Assembly (NCBI GenBank): GCA_000435675.1
Contig: FR895143.1
Location: 1-36,677, forward strand
DNA from: Eggerthella sp. CAG:298
GTDB taxonomy: Bacteria; Actinomycetota; Coriobacteriia; Coriobacteriales; Eggerthellaceae
Direction of reading: 5' to 3'
DNA: 36,677 bases
The notes beneath the pieces were generated by a model. The model was given only the letters and a program-made list of their open reading frames with translations, made no database searches and was not told the origin of the DNA. Each line of letters opens with the position of its first letter. The first letter of the stretch is position 1. Positions 25,220-32,150 of this stretch are shown here, in pieces. The translations under genes were made by a program, and so were the position numbers.

Positions 25220-26137
25220 TTGGAGTTCCTGATTGTCGGATATGGATCAATGGGACAACGTCATGCGCGCAATTTGCGCAAGATATGTGCAAAGAATGGG
25301 CTGAGTTGCTCAATCGATCTTTTGAGGACACGTTCCACTGATGCCCCTGAGGGGATTCATGGAGTTTACACCAGCAAGGATCAATTTCCTGGAACGTATG
25401 ATGCTATCTTTATTACTAATCCTACAGCGACGCATTATGAGACGCTGGTCGATCTGATCGAACTTTCTGGTGCATTCTTCATAGAGAAGCCAGTATTCGA
25501 TAGAACCGATTATGATCTTGATTTTCTTGATCGAGAAGAAAAGGTGCTCTATGTTGCTGCCCCTATGCATTACAAGCCAGCCATATCGTGGTTGAAAGAA
25601 CATTTTGATTTTTCAGAAGCGTTTTCATTGCGCTCGATCAGCTCAAGTTATTTGCCTGACTGGAGACCAGGGGTTGACTACCGAAAGACCTATAGTGCGC
25701 ATAAAGATATGGGTGGAGGTGTTGCGATCGATCTGATTCACGAATGGGATTATCTTCAGTATTTGATTGGTTTTCCAGAACGAGTGCACTCGATCATCGC
25801 GAAACGATCGGACCTCGAGATCGATTCTGACGACGTTGCGTTATATATCGCAGATTATGGGGATAAAACCGCAGAGATTCACTTGGACTATTTTGGCAGA
25901 GTTCCTCTGCGAAAGCTTGAGATATTCACTAAAGAAGATACGGTCGAGTGCGATTTGCTTACTGATACGATATCGTTCTTGAAGGCGGGCGAGCAGATTG
26001 TTCTTACTGAAGAGCGCGATGATACGCAGACTCGGGAGCTCGAAGCTTTCCTTGAGATGATTCAAGGAAAGAGAGAGAGCACGAACGATATTGAACATGC
26101 ACTCAATACGCTTATTCTTGCGAAAGGATGCGAATAG
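25220..26137 (+). CDS. Gfo/Idh/MocA-family oxidoreductase
   Basis: 305 aa. It begins 'FLIVGYGSMGQRHARNLRK' (nucleotide-binding GxGxxG) and keeps the canonical lysine in 'FFIEKPVFDRTDYDL'. It then has 'SSSYLPDWRPGVDYRKTYSA' and 'DMGGGVAIDLIHEWDYLQYL'. It probably oxidises or reduces a sugar intermediate of the nonulosonate or a related residue; the exact step is unknown. The start is a TTG, supported by GGAG at 25209-25212 with 7-nt spacing and by the protein beginning right at the first beta-strand. It lies 2 nt after the previous gene and directly abuts legF. Confidence 0.85.
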   Translation: MEFLIVGYGSMGQRHARNLRKICAKNGLSCSIDLLRTRSTDAPEGIHGVYTSKDQFPGTYDAIFITNPTATHYETLVDLIELSGAFFIEKPVFDRTDYDLDFLDREEKVLYVAAPMHYKPAISWLKEHFDFSEAFSLRSISSSYLPDWRPGVDYRKTYSAHKDMGGGVAIDLIHEWDYLQYLIGFPERVHSIIAKRSDLEIDSDDVALYIADYGDKTAEIHLDYFGRVPLRKLEIFTKEDTVECDLLTDTISFLKAGEQIVLTEERDDTQTRELEAFLEMIQGKRESTNDIEHALNTLILAKGCE

Positions 26138-26935
26138 ATGAATCTTTTGTTTACGTTTTGCGCTCGAGCAGGATCGAAAGGGATAAAGGGGAAGAACGCT
26201 GGCGATCTTGCAGGTTTGCCCCTTGCGTATTATACGTTTGCAGTGATCGAGTTGTATAAGGAGGCACATCCCGATGATGATGTGGATGTGGTGTTGAGCA
26301 CCGATAGCGACGAGCTTATGAAGCTCGTCGAGGCATCAGGGATTGGTCACCTGAACGTCGGACGTCCTGAGGAGCTTGCAGGAGATAAGGTCGCGAAGAT
26401 TGATGCGATTCGTTATGCCTTTCAAGAGGCGGAATCTCGAACAGGAAAGCGCTATGATGCGGTGATCGATCTCGATAATACTTCTCCGCTCAGGACTTTG
26501 GATGATCTGGAGCGCGTGATCAAGAAAAGATGCTCATCCGTGGTTCCTGTCATCTTTACAGTGGTACCGGCTAGGAGAAATCCTTGGTTCAATATGGTCC
26601 TTGAGCAAGATGGGGTTTGCAAGAAAGTGTTCGAGTCCGACTTCATCGCAAGGCAACAAGCACCTGAGGTTTTCGACATGAATGCATCGATCTATGCGTA
26701 TTCGCGTGAATTCATGCAAAGTGATGCGCCTCTTTCGATCGAAGGATGCGAATACGTGATCATGACAGACACGGGAGTATTGGATCTTGACCGCCCCGAG
26801 GATCTTAAATTAATGGAGGTTATCGCTGCATATTTGTTTGACAACGATCAAGGTATGCATGCGGTAAGGCAGCGTGCAGAGAAACTTGCCCGTGAAAAAG
26901 AGTCGCGGGGGGGGGGGCTTATTCGACAAGGATAA
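26138..26935 (+). CDS. legF: LegF/NeuA-like CMP-nonulosonate cytidylyltransferase
   Basis: Activates the nonulosonic acid to CMP-sugar for transfer. 265 aa as read. The N-terminal CTP-binding motif is 'CARAGSKGIKGKN' (residues 8-20), with 'VVLSTDSDELMKL', 'DAVIDLDNTSPLRTLDDLER' and 'VLDLDRPEDLKLMEV' following. The family core ends near residue 245. The last residues are 'REKESRGGGLIRQG', and the GGG run is encoded by an 11-G tract. With one G fewer (or two more) the frame would enter the acetyltransferase frame downstream, giving a fused protein of about 470 aa. It directly follows the oxidoreductase stop. Confidence 0.9.
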   Translation: MNLLFTFCARAGSKGIKGKNAGDLAGLPLAYYTFAVIELYKEAHPDDDVDVVLSTDSDELMKLVEASGIGHLNVGRPEELAGDKVAKIDAIRYAFQEAESRTGKRYDAVIDLDNTSPLRTLDDLERVIKKRCSSVVPVIFTVVPARRNPWFNMVLEQDGVCKKVFESDFIARQQAPEVFDMNASIYAYSREFMQSDAPLSIEGCEYVIMTDTGVLDLDRPEDLKLMEVIAAYLFDNDQGMHAVRQRAEKLAREKESRGGGLIRQG

Positions 26936-27551
26936 GCTCGAAGCTTATCTCGCGAACCAGCTGAACTTTTTTGGAGGGGCTCACATATCGGAGTATATGG
27001 CGGAAGCTTGCAAGCGTACGCTCAATTGCTTCAGTAAGAATACTAACAAGTATTTTCAGAAGGGAAAGATCGACGTGCATCATACGGGTCAGTATGCGAT
27101 CTTGCTTTGCTATCTGGCGCGGGTAGCTTTTGAGGCGGGAGACCGAGAAACAGCCGATCGTGTGTATGCCCTCAACAAAGCCTTGCATGGATTCGACATT
27201 TTCTATGAGGTCGAGCTCCCAAACGTCTTCTTCATGGAGCATCCCGTAGGAACCGTTTTGGGAAGAGCGCAGTATTCCGACCGATTGTTTCTAGGACAAA
27301 ATGTAACGGTGGGGGGGAATAAAGGCTGTTATCCAACCATTGGCGAAAACGTTTGCCTCCATGCGGGGTGTATGGTTGTTGGAGATTCTCATCTGGGTAA
27401 TAACATTGAAGTATCGGCACAAGCTTTCATACGCGATGAAGTCATTCCTGATAACTGTTTGGTGTTTGGTAAGAGTCCTAATCTTGTCATTAAGCAGCGT
27501 TCTTATGAAGAGATGAAAAGTCGGCTGTATTTTTTCGAGTATGACGACTAA
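26874..27551 (+). CDS. Serine-acetyltransferase-like hexapeptide protein, possible glycan O-acetyltransferase
   Basis: 225 aa from a GTG at 26874 inside legF. The recognisable protein begins at about 'LFDKDKLEAYLANQLNFFGG' just after the G tract. Helical N-terminal residues are followed by a left-handed beta-helix: 'VFFMEHPVGTVLGRAQY', 'FLGQNVTVGGNKGCYPTIGE', 'VCLHAGCMVVGDSHLGNNIE', then 'LVFGKSPNLVIK'. This is the CysE-like fold used by O-acetyltransferases. Its position next to legF suggests O-acetylation of the nonulosonate or of the polysaccharide. Possible starts are GTG 26874 (AAGG upstream), reading through the G tract in this frame, or ATG 26997 (CGGAG upstream), which would lose the helices. 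A third option is expression as an extension of LegF when the tract length changes. Confidence 0.7.
   Translation: MQRNLPVKKSRGGGGLFDKDKLEAYLANQLNFFGGAHISEYMAEACKRTLNCFSKNTNKYFQKGKIDVHHTGQYAILLCYLARVAFEAGDRETADRVYALNKALHGFDIFYEVELPNVFFMEHPVGTVLGRAQYSDRLFLGQNVTVGGNKGCYPTIGENVCLHAGCMVVGDSHLGNNIEVSAQAFIRDEVIPDNCLVFGKSPNLVIKQRSYEEMKSRLYFFEYDD
26907..26917 (+). repeat. Homopolymer of 11 G at the legF/acetyltransferase junction
   Basis: Eleven consecutive G after a C at 26906. Upstream reading is in the legF frame (codon starts at 26906, 26909 and so on) and ends 6 codons after the tract at TAA 26933. The acetyltransferase frame is offset by one. It is the longest homopolymer I noticed in the window; other G-runs noted reach 7 (27311-27317) or less. 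Tracts of this type in surface-glycan genes commonly vary in length by slipped-strand mispairing. Confidence 0.9.
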
Positions 27552-27591
27552 TTGAGTATCAGACTTGGGTCCGAGAGATAAAGAGAACATC

Positions 27592-28956
27592 ATGCTAACC
27601 AATAAATGCGTTGTAGGGAAACGCGTATTGATTGTTGCGCTGTCGACGATCATGGTTGGTATTTTATTCTGGCTGCTTATGGCTGCAGCCTATGCCATTC
27701 CGTCAACTCAGCTGACTACGAAAGCAAATCAATCTCGCGCTATACTCAAGCAAGAAGGTGTTTTATGGATGCAGAATGCAGCGCTTACTAGTGGTGCTCA
27801 TTATGACAATTACACCACCTATCACATGCTCAACATCGCAGTGCAATCTGTAGACAATCCTTTTCTTGATGCGGTATCTTCTAGGCTTTATCAAGGGTCA
27901 GACCCCGATGATGGCCTCATGCATGCCATAGCGGGAGAAAGCAACGCAGCTTATCAGCGCTATTGGCATGGATATGTGACCTTTCTGCGACCGTTGCTTG
28001 TCTTTTTTGACATCAAGCAGATCAGACTGATATGTCAGACCACGTTTTTCGTGCTGCTCGTGGCAGTTGTTGCTCGCCTGACGATGCGAATGCGCATGGG
28101 GGGTATTCTCAGCCTTATTCTTACGGGCAGTCTTTGTATTTTAGGAGCGGCTCAAGCTGCAGAAACGCTTCCCTTCTTTTCGTCATTTGCAATTTCTCTC
28201 GTCGCCTCTTTAGTAGCTATTTCTCTTTCTCAAAGATCGTTCAATCGTGTATCTTCAGGTGTTTGGTCAGAGTCTTTCGTTTTGTTCTTGACTTTCGGAG
28301 CAACAGGGGCGCTCACGGTTTTCTTCGATTTTCTCGATAATCCAATTCTGTCTTTTTGTATCCCGGCTTGTATATATTTTTGCTGTATTAGAGAGAGGCT
28401 GACGCTTCGTCGCGTTATCGGCCTGTTTGCTGCTATAGGGCTTGGGTGGTGCTTTGGGTATGCCGCTCTTTGGGTTTTTAAATGGGCTGCAACAGCACTT
28501 GTGACAGGGGAAGATGTCTTTGGTCAGGCCTTTAATCAAGCATTTATTCTAACAGGCGGCATTGAGCGAGAAGGCATCGAAAGAGGTCCTTTGCAAGCGA
28601 TAGCCGCGAATTTAAGACCGCTTGGTTTTATGCGAGCAGTTTTGTTTGCTTCTCTTATAGGTGCTCTTGTATGTATCTTGAGTTCGGTAATACGCTATTT
28701 TCGCACTAAAGACGATAAGCTTAAAACTCTTTTGCTGGTTTCTGTCGCATTGCTCTTGATTAGCTTCGTCCCTTATCTCTGGTATGCCGTTCTTTCGGAT
28801 CATTCGATCATGCATGCTGGGCTTATGACCTATCGTGACCAGATAGGTGCTCTATTTCCTTGGCTTGCGATCATTGCGCTTACAGTGCTCTTGGCTTATC
28901 AAAAGCGAAAAGGAGCAAAAGAAATAGACGAGAGCAACAGGTCTTTTTTAGATTAA
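27592..28956 (+). CDS. Polytopic membrane protein of unknown function in polysaccharide locus
   Basis: 454 aa with about ten to eleven hydrophobic helices. One helix lies at the N-terminus, followed by a ~110-residue external region containing 'NYTTYHMLNIAV' and 'YQRYWHGYVTFLRPLL'. Several closely spaced helices and a short basic tail follow. The layout (one helix, a large loop, many helices) is reminiscent of GT-C membrane glycosyltransferases or of other cell-envelope membrane proteins, but I see no diagnostic motif. Its place between the acetyltransferase and rmlB suggests a role in modifying or exporting the polysaccharide. I chose ATG 27592 (AAAGAGAAC just upstream) over an in-frame TTG at 27565, because it places the helix near the N-terminus. 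Confidence 0.7.
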   Translation: MLTNKCVVGKRVLIVALSTIMVGILFWLLMAAAYAIPSTQLTTKANQSRAILKQEGVLWMQNAALTSGAHYDNYTTYHMLNIAVQSVDNPFLDAVSSRLYQGSDPDDGLMHAIAGESNAAYQRYWHGYVTFLRPLLVFFDIKQIRLICQTTFFVLLVAVVARLTMRMRMGGILSLILTGSLCILGAAQAAETLPFFSSFAISLVASLVAISLSQRSFNRVSSGVWSESFVLFLTFGATGALTVFFDFLDNPILSFCIPACIYFCCIRERLTLRRVIGLFAAIGLGWCFGYAALWVFKWAATALVTGEDVFGQAFNQAFILTGGIEREGIERGPLQAIAANLRPLGFMRAVLFASLIGALVCILSSVIRYFRTKDDKLKTLLLVSVALLLISFVPYLWYAVLSDHSIMHAGLMTYRDQIGALFPWLAIIALTVLLAYQKRKGAKEIDESNRSFLD

Positions 28957-29015
28957 CCTAAACCAGCGAATGCTATTGTTGTAACACGCGTTTCTTTGAG
29001 CACGTCTCTTCGGGT

Positions 29016-30206
29016 ATGCTGAGTGGTAAAAGGCTCGATCGCGATGGACATAGGGGCAGGTTGATCAAGAGCATCGAACAAAAGCAGTATTTTCAGCGTC
29101 TTCTCGTTACAGGTGGTGCTGGTTTCATGGGGTCGAATTTTGTCCGTTGGGTGATGGCGAATCAGCCTGATGTTCGGGTGATCGTATTTGATAAGCTCAC
29201 TTATGCGGGAAATCGTGCGAACCTAGCGGGACTTCTCGAGGAACGTTTGACATTCGTTCAGGGCGATATTTGCGATGCGCAGCTTGTTGATAGACTAGTT
29301 GGCGAAGTCGACACGATCGTTCATTTTGCAGCAGAGTCTCACAACGATAATTCGATAGTCGACCCACTTCCTTTTCTTCGTTCCAACATAGAGGGCACCT
29401 TCATGCTTTTGGAAGCAGTGCGCAAGCATGGCGTGCGCTTTCATCATGTTTCAACTGATGAGGTATACGGGGATTTGCCCTTTTTCAACCATATGGCACA
29501 GCAAGCAATGCATTTGGAGAAAGCCTCTCAAATATCTGATGACAATAGTACTGGTGTTCTGTCCGGCAGCTTGGAAGGTTGTGTGATAAGCGGCCAACTG
29601 TATCCAGATAGATTCACTGAAGGGAGCCCGTATCGACCGAGCAGTCCTTATTCAGCGACGAAAGCAGCATCTGATCTGCTCGTGCGAGCATGGTGTCGAA
29701 CATATGGGTTACCAGTCACCATCTCAAATTGTTCGAACAATTATGGACCGCGCCAACATGTTGAGAAGTTCATTCCGCGCCAAATCACGAGAATTCTTTC
29801 AGGCAAGCATCCTCAGCTCTATGGAGACGGGCTTAATGTGCGCGATTGGATTCATGTCGATGATCATTCGCGTGCAGTTTGGGAGATTCTTACGCGTGGG
29901 CGGCTGGGTGAGACCTATCTGATTGGGGCTGATTGCGAGCGGAGCAACATCGATGTGTTGCGCATGATTCTTGTTGCGATGGGGCGCGATGTTAACGATT
30001 TCGAATGGGTGAGGGATCGACCCGGGCACGATCGCAGATACGCGATCGATGCCACTAAGCTCAAGCGTGAACTTGGTTGGCAGCCCGAACATACCGATTT
30101 CGAGGCAGGCCTACGCGAGACTATCGCTTGGTACGACCAGAATCGAGATTGGTGGGAAGGAGCGAAGAGGGCCACCGAAGAAAAGTATGCCAAGCTCGGT
30201 CAATAG
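29016..30206 (+). CDS. rfbB: dTDP-glucose 4,6-dehydratase with active-site insertion
   Basis: Converts dTDP-glucose to dTDP-4-keto-6-deoxyglucose (RmlB). 'LLVTGGAGFMGSNFVRWVMA' is the NAD site, 'VSTDEVYGDL' holds the catalytic T-D-E, and YxxxK is in 'SPYSATKAASDLLVRAW'. 'NCSNNYGPRQHVEKFIPRQ' is also intact. Between 'VYGDL' (residues 150-154) and 'FTEGSPY' (from 200) there are 45 residues, whereas relatives have about 15-20. The insert contains 'HMAQQAMHLEKASQISDDNS'. At 396 aa the protein is longer than the usual 330-360. The start is uncertain: ATG 29016, or TTG 29061 with AGGGG at 29052-29056, which would remove an unmatched 15-residue leader. Confidence 0.9.
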   Translation: MLSGKRLDRDGHRGRLIKSIEQKQYFQRLLVTGGAGFMGSNFVRWVMANQPDVRVIVFDKLTYAGNRANLAGLLEERLTFVQGDICDAQLVDRLVGEVDTIVHFAAESHNDNSIVDPLPFLRSNIEGTFMLLEAVRKHGVRFHHVSTDEVYGDLPFFNHMAQQAMHLEKASQISDDNSTGVLSGSLEGCVISGQLYPDRFTEGSPYRPSSPYSATKAASDLLVRAWCRTYGLPVTISNCSNNYGPRQHVEKFIPRQITRILSGKHPQLYGDGLNVRDWIHVDDHSRAVWEILTRGRLGETYLIGADCERSNIDVLRMILVAMGRDVNDFEWVRDRPGHDRRYAIDATKLKRELGWQPEHTDFEAGLRETIAWYDQNRDWWEGAKRATEEKYAKLGQ

Positions 30207-30333
30207 CTAACTAATAGGCGATCAGGCGCTTCGGTTTTGGCGATTATGACCAATTTTCTTGTGGCAAATTCATTGGCAGCTAGAGGTAGGTGTTGGATTT
30301 TTTGTTCGAATGGGCGCATTGAAAGGATCGAGC

Positions 30334-30915
30334 ATGTCTGATCAGGCTATTTCTGGAAATTTTACGTTCACGGAGACTTCTATCGAAGGCGTGAAGATCG
30401 TCGACGTAAAAGCCTATGGCGACGATCGCGGCTACTTCATGGAGACGTATAAGCGCCCTGATTTTATTGCCGGTGGGATTGACTGTGAGTTCGTACAAGA
30501 CAATCAATCGTCTTCGACGCGCGGCGTGCTGCGCGGGTTGCATTATCAGATCGAGCACCCGCAGGCGAAGCTCGTGCGTGTTGTTTCAGGCGAGGTCTTC
30601 GATGTGGCGGTTGATCTGCGCAAAGGTAGCCCGACGTATGGTAAGTGGGAGGGAGTGGTGCTTTCTGCTGAGAACAAGCGCCAGTTCTTCATCCCTCGTG
30701 GGTTCGCACACGGCTTCCTCGTTTTGTCCGATACTGCCGAGTTTTGCTACAAATGCGATGATGTCTACCATCCCAACGATGAATGCGGCCTCATGTGGAA
30801 CGACCCCACCATCGGGATCGAGTGGCCAGCGCTCGAGGGTGATGCCGAATTTGATCCGTCCAAGATCATCTTGAGCGAGAAAGACAAGGTGCATCCAAGC
30901 CTTGCTGAGGTTTAG
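30334..30915 (+). CDS. rfbC: dTDP-4-dehydrorhamnose 3,5-epimerase
   Basis: 193-aa cupin enzyme (RmlC) of L-rhamnose synthesis. Family motifs are 'DDRGYFMETYKRPDF', 'VQDNQSSSTRGVLRGLHYQ' and 'FFIPRGFAHGFLVLSDTAEF', which carry the catalytic His and the Arg/Lys substrate contacts. AAAGGA at 30322-30327 is 6 nt before ATG 30334, which gives the normal N-terminus. A longer frame from 30259 has no ribosome binding site. Partner genes rfbA and rfbD are not in this window, so dTDP-L-rhamnose synthesis would need copies elsewhere. The 209 bp after it, up to the leftward gene, show no convincing terminator. Confidence 0.94.
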   Translation: MSDQAISGNFTFTETSIEGVKIVDVKAYGDDRGYFMETYKRPDFIAGGIDCEFVQDNQSSSTRGVLRGLHYQIEHPQAKLVRVVSGEVFDVAVDLRKGSPTYGKWEGVVLSAENKRQFFIPRGFAHGFLVLSDTAEFCYKCDDVYHPNDECGLMWNDPTIGIEWPALEGDAEFDPSKIILSEKDKVHPSLAEV

Positions 30916-31124
30916 CTTTTAATGCGTTTTACTATACGGCTCTTGCAGCGTGCACGGGCCTCTAAGAGTATTTGACAAGCAGCTTTTGAAGACTGTCGTC
31001 CAATGTTGATCTCGCCTATGGGCTTCGATTTGCTGTGGCGTAGTTTGTATTTACTTTACTTTCGCGTTGGATTGTTTGGGAGGATATACTCTTAAAGGTT
31101 GGTAAACGTTTAATTTTGGGCTAG

Positions 31125-31961
31125 TCATTGGTGCATGTACTTGAGTATGGTTCTGCCGATCGCTTTCGTTTCTTCGAGCAAAAAAGCCATATCAAGAGGG
31201 TCTGCATCAGGTACAACATTAGAGCCATGACCAGCTAAGGGAAATTGATTTCTTCTAATGTAAATCTCTTCCATCCTGCTCCATAAGGTCTCATCGAGCA
31301 TGAGCCCAAAACGCTCCTTTTGCTTTTTCATCTTGTCAAAGGTCATGCCCCTTGCTTTTTCCGAGTCGGATGCAGATTCTTTTAGGAGCGATTCGAGAAA
31401 TGAGGCAGCGCTATGAATTAGCTGGCCCCAGTCTTCTTTAGTGTAAGCATTTTCCATCCGTTGGACCAAGATCGGAAGCGTCTCCGTCTGTTCGAAGCCA
31501 TCTTCATCGTTTTCAATCAGCCCATCTTCGATCAGAACGGCAGTAAGGTATCCATTTTCGTTCGTTTCTAACCTAAAAGAGCATCCAGCCTTGGCAAGAA
31601 GGGTGTTTAGATCATCAAGGTCGAGCTCGTTTATTGACAGGCAATAACAAGCTAATTCAGCAGCTTGCGAGGCATCTAAGTTCCTGAATATGTTTCCGAA
31701 GACGCTATCATGCCAAGCTATCTCTTCGGCCGAGTATTCACCCCAGGAGTCAGACTCCAAGACGTAAATAGACTCATTCTTTATAAGAAAAGATTCGTTG
31801 AGAATGCGGTTCTTCCTACGAAGAGCAGAATAGACGCTAGAGGATGTTGCTGAGATTGTCGCAGCAAGCTTTCTCGCTAAATAGATTGCGGCGCCATCAG
31901 AGAGAGCCTCAAATTCGAGAGCTGAAGAGGTTTTTTGGTCTAAGTAAACTGGATACTCCAT
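31125..31961 (-). CDS. Abi_C-like abortive-infection-type protein
   Basis: 278-aa soluble acidic protein. The N-terminal 200 residues are not recognised. The C-terminal ~75 residues are helical and carry 'RRNQFPLAGHG' (R236 to G246). They then continue 'DPLDMAFLLEETKAIGRTIL'. The R-N...G-H-G pattern followed by a helix is the signature of the abortive infection C-terminus family (PF14355, HEPN-like), found in phage-resistance genes. The R to H spacing is longer than the classic HEPN RNase Rx4-6H, so nuclease activity is uncertain. It reads leftward, convergent with rfbC and divergent from the nuclease gene. The ATG at 31961 has GGGA about 6 nt upstream. Confidence 0.66.
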   Translation of the reverse strand: MEYPVYLDQKTSSALEFEALSDGAAIYLARKLAATISATSSSVYSALRRKNRILNESFLIKNESIYVLESDSWGEYSAEEIAWHDSVFGNIFRNLDASQAAELACYCLSINELDLDDLNTLLAKAGCSFRLETNENGYLTAVLIEDGLIENDEDGFEQTETLPILVQRMENAYTKEDWGQLIHSAASFLESLLKESASDSEKARGMTFDKMKKQKERFGLMLDETLWSRMEEIYIRRNQFPLAGHGSNVVPDADPLDMAFLLEETKAIGRTILKYMHQ

Positions 31962-32065
31962 CTTGATCCCTATAGCGCAATCTGGAACTCATAAAACATT
32001 TTCTTAGTGTAATGCATTGCAGAGGTAATTAAGTGTGCAACCCCCACATCTCCAAAAGAGAGTAT

Positions 32066-32115
32066 TTGGGATAATATATTATGTATTGTTATTATAATAT
32101 TTCCAATGCTATATA
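32066..32115 (+). promoter_or_regulatory. AT-rich palindromic promoter region of the nuclease gene
   Basis: The divergent intergenic region is strongly AT-rich. ATAATATATTAT (32071-32082) is a perfect 12-bp palindrome, and ATTATAAT (32091-32098) a perfect 8-bp one. A usable rightward promoter is -35 TTGTTA (32086-32091), an 18-bp spacer and -10 TATATA (32110-32115), about 35 bp before the gene. The palindromes could be repressor sites or simply low-complexity AT sequence. Confidence 0.4.
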
Positions 32116-32150
32116 TAGTTATAAACGATATTGAACTTAAGTGAGCAGTG

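Noticed and set aside
27311..27317. Second G-run (7 G) in the acetyltransferase gene as another contingency tract
   Set aside because: It encodes Val-Gly-Gly in a normal hexapeptide turn, and seven bases is short for slippage switching.
30916..31124. Terminator between rfbC and the convergent Abi_C-like gene
   Set aside because: Only a 5-bp CTCTT/AAGAG pairing with a 19-nt loop and no T-run; not convincing.
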